Below are positions 8,340-17,647 of a DNA stretch of 64,000 nucleotides, piece after piece (position 1 is the stretch's first letter; each line of letters begins with the position of its first letter). Location: positions 248,001-312,000 of the forward strand of contig NZ_VFIY01000004.1 of NCBI RefSeq assembly GCF_006385175.1. The letters run 5' to 3'. Below the pieces are notes generated by a model that did not search any database, was not told the origin of the DNA, and was given only the letters and a program-made list of their open reading frames with translations. This DNA is from Emcibacter nanhaiensis. Its GTDB lineage: Bacteria > Pseudomonadota > Alphaproteobacteria > Sphingomonadales > Emcibacteraceae. Position numbers and translations under genes: made by a program.

Positions 8340-10945
8340 GAAAGTTTTCCAACGGCCTGGGCCAGCGCCAAGTATACCTTGCCGGCATCGGAAGAAATCA
8401 GCGCCACGGCAAAGGGTGAATTATTGTTGCTGGCCATGGCCTTTGCCATCAAGTCCTCGAAATTCTCCATATAATCCTGGACATAGCGACGGAAGTCGGG
8501 ATCGTCTTTGCATTTTTCCGCCACTTTATTCTGGATTTTCCGGTCACTGACTTTTTTCAGACGCCGCAGAAAGGCGCCTTTATCGCCTTTGATATAGAGC
8601 TGCCAGAGGTCGTCGGAAACATCTTCATCCACATAGCGGCCGATATCGATGGCGAAGGACTGCAACTGCTCCATCACCCGGGAGGCGAGAGATGAGAAAC
8701 CGCTGCCGGATTTCTGGCTGATTTTCTTCTCAAAGGCTTCGGCATCGGCGACAACGCTGTTGCTGGACAGCTGGATAGACTTGATCAGCTGCTGGAATTT
8801 TTCATTGTGATGCTCAATGACCTTGTTGGTCTCGTCGGCCGCTTCAATGGCGCTGGCAGAGGCAAGATAGATGCTCTCCGAGGCATGCTGCAACTCATCG
8901 GAGATGCGCTTGATGTTGGCTTCCGCGGTCTCGGCGGTCCGGTTGTTATCAACCTCCAGCGACTTCAGCCGTTCCGTCAGTGTCCCAAGGTGATTGATGG
9001 TTTCAGTACATTTGGCGCCGATATAGTCTGACGTTTTGCGCCAGTCTTCAGTGATGTGGCCGGTTTTCGCTTCCGCTGCGCTCAATTGTTCACCGATATT
9101 GCCTTCGATCTCCTGCATGTCCCGCAGGCTGCTTTCGGCGCGCTGGCGGATCTCCTTCACATGGGTGGCCAGTTGTTCGGTCTGGCTGAGGATGTTGTCG
9201 ATGATCGCCTGGCCGTGGGCGCCCAGGTCGGAGGACTGGTCCTTCAGCTTATCAATGGCAAGGCCGATATGTTCTGTCACCGTGGTAATGTTTCCGGTCA
9301 GGCTGTCATGCTGCTGTTTGAGTTTTTCCTCGGATTGTTCAAGCTGGGTGCGATAGGTCTCGGACAGTTCCTCAAAGCGGCTGCCCTGGCTGTCCATCAG
9401 GCTGATATTTTCGTTCAGCTTGGTCACATTGGCCTCGACCTGCTGGCCGATGGTTTCAGAATGTTTCTGGATATCCATCAGGGAGCCCTGGATGGCTTGG
9501 CCGATCTGTTCGGTATTGCCGTTGAGGATGGACTGGATTTCCTCGGCCTGCAGCTTCAGGCCCTCGCGGATCACCTCTGCCTGGTTTTCCAGGATTTCCT
9601 CGGCATTGGAAATGCGGGCGGCGAGGGAATGTTCCAGGCTTTCGTTCTGGGTGTTGATCCGGCGCGTGCTGTCTTCGATCTGTTCGGCGAGATTGGCGGA
9701 AAACTCGTTAATGATGGCCTGTATCTGATCGGTGTTTTCGGCAAACCTGCTGCTGCTTTCTTCCATCAGCATATTGCCTTTTTCCGCCACTTCCGAGAAA
9801 AGACGCCCAAGGTTGGCGGCGTGGCTCTGGAAGCTCTCGCCGGCTTCCGCCGTCTGCGCCAGGGCGCCAGCGGCAACAGTCGAAAGTTCATTCGCCTGGG
9901 TTTTGAGCAAACCGGTTAAACGCTCGCTGTCGGCAGCCGCCTGTCCGGTCAGTTTGCCCATGGTGTCGGCCTGCTCATCCAGCTTGGCGCAGATTTCCCC
10001 GGTTTGCTGTTGCAGTAACTCGACCGTCTTGGTCAGGGCGATGCCGCGGGCGTCAATTTCCCGGGACAGGCCGGTCAGTTTTTCGCCTGAGCTGTCGACC
10101 GACCGATCCATTTCAGAAGTCAATTGCTTCAGTTTTTCACCCATCGCGTCCAGTCGGGCTTCAATCTGCTGGGCGCGTTCGTCCAGGGTCTTTTTCTGGA
10201 AGACAATTTCGTTGCTGACTTTTTCCGAATTCTTGCGGGTCGTGTTGGTGATGGTCTCACTGTCGAATTTGAGCTGACTGAAGACGGTTTCCAGCTCTTT
10301 GAGCTGGACGTTAATCTCTCCGCTGAGTTTGGTCAGGGACTCCCGTTCGGTACCCATCAGTTCCTGAAACGCCCTGGTGCGCTCTTCTGCTGTGGTCGTC
10401 GCGTCAAACAGAGAGGAGATCTGTTCCTGAAAACGGCTTTCCAGGTTTTCGATGCGGGACTGGGCGATCTCACCGGCCGCCTCGACATGTTTGATTTCCT
10501 TGTGCAGGTTGGCAACGATTGTCTCCACCCGTTTCTGGGCGATGTCCAGCGGGGACAACAGGTTTTCCAGTCCTGAGGAGAGGGCAAGCCGTTCTTCCCG
10601 CAGTGGGGTCACGCGCAAAAATGTCAGGGTAATCAGCCAGATGACCATCAGGGGCAGCATGGCGCCGGCCAGAAGTCCGGCCATCTCATAGAGCGGCATC
10701 CGGTCCAGTTGCCGGTCGGAGGACAGGAACAGGCTGACGCAGGCGGCAATCCAGGCGATGGAAAGAATGCTGGAGGTCAGCATGGGCCAGTAGTTCTTGA
10801 ACCAGGATTTGGCTCCGGCTTCCCGGGTGATATTAATGCGATTTTGCCTCAGGGATGACGGGTGGGGGGTAACCACCTGATCCGTTTCCTTCTGTCCGTC
10901 CTGATTAATGGTTTCCTCTGCCTGGGATGTGCTCTGTTCACTCAT
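8336..10945 (-). CDS. Large membrane-anchored coiled-coil protein, function unknown
   Basis: About 869 residues from the ATG at 10945; the frame stays open to 11023, so the start is uncertain. Two hydrophobic segments lie near the N-terminus (TSSILSIAWIAACVSLFL and AGLLAGAMLPLMVIWLITL). The rest, roughly residues 130-730, is a nearly unbroken heptad-like region rich in Glu, Gln, Leu, Ala and Ser, followed by a compact C-terminal part of about 130 residues (for example VMEQLQSFAIDIGRYV, DDLWQLYIKGDKGAFLRRL). No kinase, HAMP or MCP signalling hairpin is recognised. Similar coiled coils are annotated as apolipoprotein-like or chemoreceptor-like by composition only. It is the first gene of the TRAP operon. 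Confidence 0.7.
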   Translation of the reverse strand: MSEQSTSQAEETINQDGQKETDQVVTPHPSSLRQNRINITREAGAKSWFKNYWPMLTSSILSIAWIAACVSLFLSSDRQLDRMPLYEMAGLLAGAMLPLMVIWLITLTFLRVTPLREERLALSSGLENLLSPLDIAQKRVETIVANLHKEIKHVEAAGEIAQSRIENLESRFQEQISSLFDATTTAEERTRAFQELMGTERESLTKLSGEINVQLKELETVFSQLKFDSETITNTTRKNSEKVSNEIVFQKKTLDERAQQIEARLDAMGEKLKQLTSEMDRSVDSSGEKLTGLSREIDARGIALTKTVELLQQQTGEICAKLDEQADTMGKLTGQAAADSERLTGLLKTQANELSTVAAGALAQTAEAGESFQSHAANLGRLFSEVAEKGNMLMEESSSRFAENTDQIQAIINEFSANLAEQIEDSTRRINTQNESLEHSLAARISNAEEILENQAEVIREGLKLQAEEIQSILNGNTEQIGQAIQGSLMDIQKHSETIGQQVEANVTKLNENISLMDSQGSRFEELSETYRTQLEQSEEKLKQQHDSLTGNITTVTEHIGLAIDKLKDQSSDLGAHGQAIIDNILSQTEQLATHVKEIRQRAESSLRDMQEIEGNIGEQLSAAEAKTGHITEDWRKTSDYIGAKCTETINHLGTLTERLKSLEVDNNRTAETAEANIKRISDELQHASESIYLASASAIEAADETNKVIEHHNEKFQQLIKSIQLSSNSVVADAEAFEKKISQKSGSGFSSLASRVMEQLQSFAIDIGRYVDEDVSDDLWQLYIKGDKGAFLRRLKKVSDRKIQNKVAEKCKDDPDFRRYVQDYMENFEDLMAKAMASNNNSPFAVALISSDAGKVYLALAQAVGKLS

Positions 10946-11126
10946 TCTGGTGTCATTTTTCTGGTTGTTAGACAATGCGGCGCATTCTATCAGGCTCCTC
11001 ATAGGGGGGCAACTGCTGCGCATGCATTAAGGATAAATTATTAATGAGGATAAATTGGGACGATCACCTGATCTATGATATAAATATTACAAGAATAAAA
11101 AGGGATGTTTCAAAGGGGATATGAAT

Positions 11127-11636
11127 ATGAAGAATTTTTTCGTCCAGCAAATGGCCATGTATTCCGCTTATCACAAGGATGGCAGGAATCAACTCACTCA
11201 CTATATCGGGGTGCCGTCAATTGTGCTGTCTCTGTTTATTGCCTTTTCCTGGATAGATCTGTTTACCCTCAACGGCTTCCAGGTCACTTTTGCCATGTTA
11301 TTCGTCGCGGTTGTTTTACTGTTCTATCTGGTGTCCGATTTTGTGATCGGGCTGATTTCCGCCATTCTGTTTATCCCCTTGCTACAGCTGTCGATGCAGG
11401 TCGCGCCGACGGCGGATCTGGCGGGCTGGGCCTGGTTTGCCGTCCTGTTCGTTGGCGGCTGGATTTTTCAACTGGTCGGCCATGTTTTTGAGGGCCGGAA
11501 ACCCGCTCTTGTGGACAATTTATTCCAGATTTTCATGGCCCCCAGTTTCCTGGTGGCTGAGGCCCTGTTTCACCTGGGGCTTCGTCAGGACCTGCAGGCG
11601 CAGATCAGCAGGCGGACAGCCGACTATGCGGCCTGA
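11127..11636 (+). CDS. Mpo1-like (DUF962) membrane protein
   Basis: A 169-residue protein of the Mpo1/YGL010w family. The signature MYSAYHKDGRNQLTHYIGVP near the N-terminus contains the conserved His residues, and a second conserved region VGGWIFQLVGHVFEGRKPAL follows four hydrophobic helices. The yeast member Mpo1 is an iron-dependent dioxygenase in alpha-oxidation of 2-hydroxy fatty acids, so a lipid-related role is plausible here but not shown. The ATG at 11127 has AAGGGG eight bases upstream and is preferred to the ATG at 11121. The gene stands alone between a divergent coiled-coil gene and a response regulator. Confidence 0.85.
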   Translation: MKNFFVQQMAMYSAYHKDGRNQLTHYIGVPSIVLSLFIAFSWIDLFTLNGFQVTFAMLFVAVVLLFYLVSDFVIGLISAILFIPLLQLSMQVAPTADLAGWAWFAVLFVGGWIFQLVGHVFEGRKPALVDNLFQIFMAPSFLVAEALFHLGLRQDLQAQISRRTADYAA

Positions 11637-11747
11637 TACAGCTAACTGCAGATAAAAATGATGGTTTTCCAGATAAATTTCACACTTTATTTACCCTAAT
11701 CCCACAAGATTGCCTCAAAGACATAGAGGAAAAAGGTAGATTTCAGC

Positions 11748-12299
11748 ATGAGTAATTTGGATCTGAGCAGGATTAGCATTCTGGTGGTAGAAGACAGCCA
11801 GTTTATCCGCTCTTTGATCGTCAACAGCCTGCGCGTACTCGGTGTGGGAACCATTAAATCAGTCGGAGATGGCGGCGAAGCCATCGACTTTCTCAAACAG
11901 GTGGCCGATGATCCGATGAAAGCGGGCATGATGAGTGTGGACATCATCATTTCCGACTGGGAAATGTCTCCGGTGAACGGAATGATGCTGTTGCGCTGGG
12001 TGCGCCGGCACAAGGAATCTCCGGATCGTTTCGTGCCTTTTATCATGCTGACCGGCTATTCGGAGCCAAACCGGGTGCAGGAAGCTCGCGAAATGGGCGT
12101 CAACGAATTCATGTCCAAACCCTTTTCTATCAATGCCCTGGCAGACAAGATCTTTTCAGTGATCATGAAACCCCGTCAGTTTGTCCATACCTCGACTTAT
12201 TTCGGGCCGGACCGGCGGCGCCAGGTGATTCCCATTGAAGGTGAGGATCGTCGTAAACTAACTTATGAAAGTGAAGAAGTGGAAGTAGTCAATGGCTAA
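11748..12299 (+). CDS. CheY-like response regulator
   Basis: A 183-residue protein with one receiver domain at about residues 8-132. The acidic pair is in VVEDS, the phosphoacceptor is Asp70 in IISDWEM, Thr is in MLTGYS and Lys124 is in MSKPFS. After the receiver comes a short tail containing FGPDRRRQ and GEDRRK, a basic motif seen in a group of alphaproteobacterial single-domain regulators; there is no DNA-binding domain. The stop overlaps the start of the next gene by eight bases, so it is co-translated with an Hpt-like protein, its likely phosphate partner. Target unknown. Confidence 0.88.
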   Translation: MSNLDLSRISILVVEDSQFIRSLIVNSLRVLGVGTIKSVGDGGEAIDFLKQVADDPMKAGMMSVDIIISDWEMSPVNGMMLLRWVRRHKESPDRFVPFIMLTGYSEPNRVQEAREMGVNEFMSKPFSINALADKIFSVIMKPRQFVHTSTYFGPDRRRQVIPIEGEDRRKLTYESEEVEVVNG

Positions 12300-12798
12300 G
12301 CCGGTAAAGGTTCGCTACTATCGCCTGAAGAACAAGCTGAAAGAAAAAGCGATCGGCCTTGGAAATGTAAACGCCGATGATGTCTCCTTTGACGAAGACA
12401 TGATGATAAAAGCCCAGGCGGCTCTGCAGGAAATGGCGGAGGACTATCCCGACTGGGTCTCCACCCTGATCGACAGTCTGGCAGAGGAACACCGCCGTTG
12501 TGTGGACAGCCCGGAGTTTCGCAAGGCCCATTTCGAAAAAATCAATGCCATCGCCCATGATATGAAAGGGCAGGGTGGCACCTTCGGCTACCAGTTGATT
12601 ACGGATTTTGCCGACGGCTTGTATAACTTTACCGGCCCCAACGCCGGTATGGGCGACAGTCATGTGGAAATCATCAAAGCCCATATCGACGCCATGCGCG
12701 TTGTGATCAAGGACCGTATTGAAGGTGATGGCGGCGAAATCGGGACTGAACTGAAAAAGTCCCTGGATGCGGCGATTGAGAAATACCGCACCCGATAG
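12292..12798 (+). CDS. Hpt-like histidine phosphotransfer protein
   Basis: A 168-residue helical protein. The segment IAHDMKGQGGTFGY places His89 in the H-x-x-K-G context of Hpt domains, with the expected small residues after it. The remainder is helix-rich with no other domain. It is translationally coupled to the CheY-like gene before it. The inference is a phosphorelay step in which His89 passes phosphate to or from Asp70 of that regulator. No sensor kinase is next to the pair. A strong terminator follows the gene. The family assignment rests on the motif, not on a search. Confidence 0.7.
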   Translation: MAKPVKVRYYRLKNKLKEKAIGLGNVNADDVSFDEDMMIKAQAALQEMAEDYPDWVSTLIDSLAEEHRRCVDSPEFRKAHFEKINAIAHDMKGQGGTFGYQLITDFADGLYNFTGPNAGMGDSHVEIIKAHIDAMRVVIKDRIEGDGGEIGTELKKSLDAAIEKYRTR

Positions 12799-12822
12799 CA
12801 GAATACATATACCTGAATATAG

Positions 12823-12855
12823 AAAGCTCCCGGTGGTTGCCGGGAGCTTTTTTTA
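12823..12855 (+). terminator. Bidirectional terminator between the Hpt-like and usp genes
   Basis: Eleven-base arms AAAGCTCCCGG and CCGGGAGCTTT enclose a six-base loop and are followed by T residues. It sits between converging genes, and the A/T flanks allow it to work in both directions. Confidence 0.88.
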
Positions 12856-12865
12856 ACCCTAAAAA

Positions 12866-13738
12866 TTAGTCCGGCTTGATGGCCAGGATGTCGGTGCGCA
12901 GGATTTTCAGGATTTTTTCGCTGCTGTTGCCGAGGACCATGCGGGCCAGCCCCTTGCGCCGGTGGGTGCCGAGGACGACCAGTTCCGCTTTCAGGCGGTT
13001 GGCGATGGAGGGGACGACTTTCTCGATCTTTCCTGCCTTGACATGGAGGTTTTCCGGGGGAATGCCGTAAGACCCGACAAATTCCTCAAGTTTGCCGAGC
13101 TGCTTTTCCTTGAAGCGCCGGAAAATCTCGTCCTTGTTGATCATGTCGAGGTCCGCCAGGGCTGCACTATAGGTGACCACATAGCAGCAGTGCAGGTCGG
13201 CGTCCAGAAGTTCGGCACATTCCTTTGCATGGGTCAGGACCTTGTCATTGAGGGCCATTTGGTCTGCGTCGTCGCTGGAAAAGTCGATAGTGGTGAGAAC
13301 CACCGGTTTTGAGCGCCAGCTTTCTGCACTGACGATCATGACCGGGGTGGACGGCAGATTCAGCAAGTGGAAATCTGATGGCCGATGCAGGAGGGATTCC
13401 GAGCGGTGCCCGGTTTTGATAATCAGGTCCCGCGGTTCCTTTTCGCAGCTATATTCAACGGCGTCCGCCAGGTTTTTGCCCCAGTTGACTTCACCGGTAA
13501 CGTTCTTCTTTCCGGCGATCAGCTTTTCCAGGCGGGTTTGTGCCTGACCCATCAGTTTTTGCTGCAGGGCTTCTGCTTCTTCCGGGGTGATCAGCTCGGG
13601 ATGATCGAAGGTTTCATCATATACCAGGGACAGGATATGAACTTCTGCATTGCCGCGCTCGGCAAACTGCAGGGCTTTGTCGAGCGCAAGGGAAGGGGTG
13701 TCCGGCAGCTGTTCGGCGATGGCGAGAATTTTCTTCAT
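12866..13738 (-). CDS. Tandem-domain universal stress protein
   Basis: A 290-residue protein with two UspA folds, about residues 1-140 and 150-290. The second domain has the ATP-binding signature GTHRRKG followed by LGNSSEKIL, while the first lacks a clean version of it (TGHRSESLLHRPSDFHLL). Tandem Usp proteins bind ATP and respond to stress or energy limitation in the cytosol; no specific partner can be named. The gene lies 93 bases after the VWA gene on the same strand and ends at a shared terminator. Confidence 0.88.
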   Translation of the reverse strand: MKKILAIAEQLPDTPSLALDKALQFAERGNAEVHILSLVYDETFDHPELITPEEAEALQQKLMGQAQTRLEKLIAGKKNVTGEVNWGKNLADAVEYSCEKEPRDLIIKTGHRSESLLHRPSDFHLLNLPSTPVMIVSAESWRSKPVVLTTIDFSSDDADQMALNDKVLTHAKECAELLDADLHCCYVVTYSAALADLDMINKDEIFRRFKEKQLGKLEEFVGSYGIPPENLHVKAGKIEKVVPSIANRLKAELVVLGTHRRKGLARMVLGNSSEKILKILRTDILAIKPD

Positions 13739-13831
13739 GTCAACGACCTCCTCTTAAGATGTTTGGACGACTATCCTAAATTGGGGAGAAGGTCATTTCA
13801 ATCGAAGTCGGCAAGAAACGGACGGGTTTTT

Positions 13832-15016
13832 TTATTTTTTCCGGCTCAGTTCCTTCATGGCGGCCTCCAGGCCGGACAGGGTAAGCGGATACATGCGATC
13901 TCCCATCAGTTCCTTCATCAGGGAGATGGACTGGGTATAGTCCCAGTATTTTTCCTGCACGGGGTTAAGCCAGACGGCGCTTTGGTAGATATCCAGGGTG
14001 CGGCGCATCCAGACTTCGCCGCTTTCCGGATTGTAATGTTCCACACTGCCGCCGGGATAGACAATTTCATAGGGGCTCATGGACGCATCGCCGACAAAAA
14101 TCACCTTATAGTCATGGGGATATTTGTGCAGGATATCCCAGGTGTTGAGTTTCCGGGTATGTCGGCGGCTGTTATCTTTCCATACCTTTTCGTACAGGCA
14201 GTTATGGAAATAGAAATATTCCATATTCTTGAATTCAGTACGGGCGGCAGAGAATAGTTCCTCGCAAATCTTGATGAAAGGATCCATAGAGCCGCCGACG
14301 TCAAAGAACAGCAGGACCTTTACCGCATTGTGGCGTTCCGGCACCATCTTGATATCAAGCCAGCCCTGTTTGGCGGTGCTGTGGATGGTATCATGCAGGT
14401 CCAGCTCGCTGGCGGCCCCCTCGCGGGCGAAACGGCGCAGGCGTTTGAGCGCCACTTTGATGTTGCGGGTGCCGAGTTCGACATTGTCATCGAGGTTTTT
14501 ATACTGGCGCTTGTCCCAGACCTTGACCGCCCGGCCATGGCGGCCTTCCTTCTGGCCGATGCGCACGCCTTCCGGGTTATAGCCGTAGGCGCCGAAGGGG
14601 GAGGTGCCGGCGGTGCCGATCCATTTGTTGCCGCCCTGATGGCGTTCCTTTTGTTCCTCAAGCCGCTTTTGCAGGGTTTCCATGAGCTTCTCCCAGTCGC
14701 CCATACCCTCGATCTCCGCCATTTCCTCCGGCGTGAGGAATTTTTCCGCCAGCTTGCGCAGCCATTCTTCCGGGATATCCGCCACCAGATCCTCACCGAC
14801 CGGGGCTTCCAGGCCCTTGAAATGATGGCCGAACACCTGGTCGAACTTGTCGAGATTGCGCTCGTCCTTCACCAGGGTCGCCCGGCTGAGGTAATAGAAG
14901 TCGTCAATGGAATAGTCCGCCAGTCCCTGCTTCATGGCTTCCATGAGGGTGAGATATTCCCGCAGCGAAGCGGGAACGCCATGCTCTCTCAGTTCAAGGA
15001 AGAAATTAACAAACAT
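13832..15016 (-). CDS. VWA-domain protein, CoxE-like partner of MoxR
   Basis: A 394-residue protein. An N-terminal helical region (FFLELREHGVPASLREYLTL) typical of CoxE-like proteins precedes a von Willebrand A domain at about residues 225-390, where FFDVGGSMD provides the metal-site motif D-x-G-x-S. These proteins act with a MoxR AAA+ ATPase in chaperone-like assembly or metal insertion. The MoxR gene is upstream in the same operon but is separated from this one by a TPR-glycosyltransferase gene, whereas the two are usually neighbours. No signal peptide; cytosolic. Confidence 0.87.
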   Translation of the reverse strand: MFVNFFLELREHGVPASLREYLTLMEAMKQGLADYSIDDFYYLSRATLVKDERNLDKFDQVFGHHFKGLEAPVGEDLVADIPEEWLRKLAEKFLTPEEMAEIEGMGDWEKLMETLQKRLEEQKERHQGGNKWIGTAGTSPFGAYGYNPEGVRIGQKEGRHGRAVKVWDKRQYKNLDDNVELGTRNIKVALKRLRRFAREGAASELDLHDTIHSTAKQGWLDIKMVPERHNAVKVLLFFDVGGSMDPFIKICEELFSAARTEFKNMEYFYFHNCLYEKVWKDNSRRHTRKLNTWDILHKYPHDYKVIFVGDASMSPYEIVYPGGSVEHYNPESGEVWMRRTLDIYQSAVWLNPVQEKYWDYTQSISLMKELMGDRMYPLTLSGLEAAMKELSRKK

Positions 15017-15071
15017 GCTGGTCTCTGTTCATAGTGGTTGCTGGCGGTAACAGGGTATATTTTTTATCAGA

Positions 15072-16721
15072 TTAAAGGTGCCGTCGTAAACGGTCGGATA
15101 TTTTGCCCATGAAATCTGACCATTTTTCATTCATATTTTTCGAGAAGACATGGCCGTTTTCCAGCCAGGGCGGGTTGTTTGTTCCCATCAGCCACCAGGG
15201 GTCGCCGGAGTACAGCCACCACGTCTCTACGCCGGTATTCACCGCCAGGGTGTTACAGGTTGTGGCCGGACCGACGACAAGGTCCAGGCAGGACATCAGG
15301 GCTGCACTGTTGAGAAAATCATCTTTCAGGTCCAATTCGGGGAAACTGTAGATTCTCTGCCCGGACAGTTTTTCCAGTTCCTCCAGTTCCTCCCGGCATT
15401 CCCCATATTGAAGGTTTATGAAGTTTGTATTTGGTGTTTGCTTGATGAGTTCTGCCCACTCCGAGAGCGGTGCATACTGCAGTGACCTGGAGACGGTGAT
15501 CTTGCCGCTTCGCCAGCTAAAACCGACATTTTTTTGCGAAGGAAGTTCGCCCAGCCTGGCCTGCCAGTCCGAAGTGATATCTGCGGGGATCTCCAGCCGG
15601 CGCGCTTTGTGCCGGTCCAAATCCTCCTTCTTTTGCCAGAAGATTTTGAATAGATCAAAATTCAGGCAGAAATAATCAATTTCAGTGTTTTTCAGATCGG
15701 GGTAATGTCTGATGAACTGTCCGGTTTTGCGGTCCTTGCTGTCCTTATAGGCGACGACTTCCGCATTCTTGAAACAGGCCTTGTATAGCGGCAGGAGCCT
15801 TTCATCACAACCGATGTACAGCTTGTCGGCCTGGTCGATCAGGCCGTAATACAGCCCGCACAGAAAAATTTCATCTCCGACACCCTGTTCGCCGCCGATC
15901 AACAGTGTTTTTCCGGCCAGGTCCTCGCCCTGCCAGGCCGGTATGTGGTCCGGCATCCTGCGGGCGCCCGGCTTTTGCAGGTTTTTACGCCATTCATACT
16001 CTTGCCAGCCTTCCGCTAAATGTCCGGAAATGAGTAGGCTGGTAGCGAGGTTCATATGGGCTTCAGGGGAATTGGGGAGTAACTTGACTGCTTTCCTGGC
16101 ATGATTCAGCGCCTGCTCATAGTCGCCGACACTTTCATAGGCCTGGGTAATATTATTATAAATGGTACCGTTGTCGGGATTCAGCTTCAATGCTTCCTCA
16201 AAAAACACCAGGGCCTTGTCCGGTCCGTCTCGCAGGGCGACGGAATTGCCAAGGCTGTCCCAGAGGTAATCCTGGTCGGGATAAATGGGGATAATCTCCT
16301 GCAACAATTCAATTGCCTCGTCAATCCGAACCGCCTGTTGCAAGGCGTTGGCGTAATGATAATAAGCTTTGGGATCGCCGGGGCTAAGTTGAAGATTCCT
16401 GGCAAAGAATTTTACAGCCAGGTCGTCCAGCCCCAGACGGAGACAGGCATGTCCGGCGGTCTGGCAAATTTTCGGGTTATTTTCATCGCGGCTTGCTGCC
16501 TGCAACAAAATGTCCGTACCTTTTTGTAGCTGCCCCAGTTTCATATAACAGTCGGACAACAGAAGTGACAGTTCGCTTGAGGCAAGTCCCAGGGATTTAG
16601 CGCTTTCCAGGACTTCAACGGCTCTGGCGTAGGCCTGCTTTTGATAAAGCGACTGGCCCTTCTGGAACAATTTCCGGGACTGTGCGGCGGCCTGTTTGGA
16701 GATGGAAGAAGAGGATTGCAT
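15072..16721 (-). CDS. FlmG-like TPR-glycosyltransferase, copy 3
   Basis: A 549-residue protein with an N-terminal tetratricopeptide array (about residues 10-250; for example AYYHYANALQQAVRIDEAI and PDNGTIYNNITQAYESVGD) and a C-terminal GT-B-like domain (about residues 265-545). The GT part has GGEQGVGDEI, YIGCDERLLPLY, NVGFSWRSGK and LDLVVGPATTCNTLAVN. This domain order is that of the Caulobacter flagellin glycosyltransferase FlmG, whose TPR part binds flagellin. It lies 15 bases after the MoxR gene and 55 before the VWA gene. It is the most divergent of three paralogs here. Flagellin as acceptor is inferred from context. Confidence 0.75.
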   Translation of the reverse strand: MQSSSSISKQAAAQSRKLFQKGQSLYQKQAYARAVEVLESAKSLGLASSELSLLLSDCYMKLGQLQKGTDILLQAASRDENNPKICQTAGHACLRLGLDDLAVKFFARNLQLSPGDPKAYYHYANALQQAVRIDEAIELLQEIIPIYPDQDYLWDSLGNSVALRDGPDKALVFFEEALKLNPDNGTIYNNITQAYESVGDYEQALNHARKAVKLLPNSPEAHMNLATSLLISGHLAEGWQEYEWRKNLQKPGARRMPDHIPAWQGEDLAGKTLLIGGEQGVGDEIFLCGLYYGLIDQADKLYIGCDERLLPLYKACFKNAEVVAYKDSKDRKTGQFIRHYPDLKNTEIDYFCLNFDLFKIFWQKKEDLDRHKARRLEIPADITSDWQARLGELPSQKNVGFSWRSGKITVSRSLQYAPLSEWAELIKQTPNTNFINLQYGECREELEELEKLSGQRIYSFPELDLKDDFLNSAALMSCLDLVVGPATTCNTLAVNTGVETWWLYSGDPWWLMGTNNPPWLENGHVFSKNMNEKWSDFMGKISDRLRRHL

Positions 16722-16736
16722 TGCTTTGCCGCAGGG

Positions 16737-17588
16737 TTATTTGTTTTCCCGCCTTGTCATAAAGGCAAGGCGTTCGAACAGATGCACATCCTGCTCGTTT
16801 TTCAGCAGGGCGCCATGCAGTGGCGGAATCAGCTTCTTCGGATCCTTGCTTTTCAGCACATCCACCGGCATGTCTTCCACCATCAGCAGTTTGAGCCAGT
16901 CGAGCAGCTCGGAGGTGGACGGGCGCTTTTTCAGGCCCGGCACCTCGCGGATGTCGTAAAACAGGTTCAGCGCTTCGCGGACCAGCATCTTCTGGATGTC
17001 CGGATAATGCACATTGACAATCTGGTGCATGGTGTCCCGGTCAGGGAACTGGATGTAATGGAAGAAACAGCGGCGCAGGAACGCATCCGGCAGTTCCTTT
17101 TCATTGTTACTGGTGATGATCACCAGCGGGCGCTGCTCGGCCTTGATGGTTTCACCGGTCTCATAGACGTTGAACTCCATCCGGTCCAGTTCCTGCAACA
17201 GGTCGTTGGGGAACTCAATGTCGGCCTTGTCAATCTCGTCGATCAGCAGGATCGGGGATTCACCGGCTTCGAAGGCCTCCCACAGCTTGCCCTTCTTGAT
17301 GTAATTCCTGATGTCCTTGACCTTTTCATCGCCCAGCTGGGAATCGCGCAGGCGGGACACGGCATCATATTCATACAGGCCCTGCTGGGCCTTGGTAGTG
17401 GACTTGATGTGCCATTCCAGCAGTTTCTTGCCGGTGGCTTTGGCCACTTCATGGGCCAGCACGGTTTTGCCGGTGCCCGGTTCGCCCTTGATGAGCAAAG
17501 GACGCTGCAAGGTCATGGCGGCATTAACGGCAACCATCAGGTCTTCGGTTGCTACATAGGTATCGGTACCCTTAAACTTCATTTTCAA
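16737..17588 (-). CDS. MoxR-family AAA+ ATPase
   Basis: A 283-residue AAA+ protein of the MoxR/CoxD group. The Walker A motif GEPGTGKT is at about residues 37-44, Walker B is ILLIDEIDKAD near 113, sensor 1 is the TSNNEKELPDAFLRRC region and an arginine-finger context follows. MoxR ATPases remodel protein complexes together with a VWA-domain partner; the partner gene is in the same operon two genes downstream. It sits between FlmG-like copies 2 and 3, an arrangement I take as insertion of a glycosyltransferase gene into an older moxR-VWA pair. Confidence 0.92.
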   Translation of the reverse strand: MKMKFKGTDTYVATEDLMVAVNAAMTLQRPLLIKGEPGTGKTVLAHEVAKATGKKLLEWHIKSTTKAQQGLYEYDAVSRLRDSQLGDEKVKDIRNYIKKGKLWEAFEAGESPILLIDEIDKADIEFPNDLLQELDRMEFNVYETGETIKAEQRPLVIITSNNEKELPDAFLRRCFFHYIQFPDRDTMHQIVNVHYPDIQKMLVREALNLFYDIREVPGLKKRPSTSELLDWLKLLMVEDMPVDVLKSKDPKKLIPPLHGALLKNEQDVHLFERLAFMTRRENK

Positions 17589-17647
17589 ACACCCGTTTTA
17601 GATCATTTGTCAAAGGTTAATCAAAGGTCGAAAGCTGGTCAAAGAAT

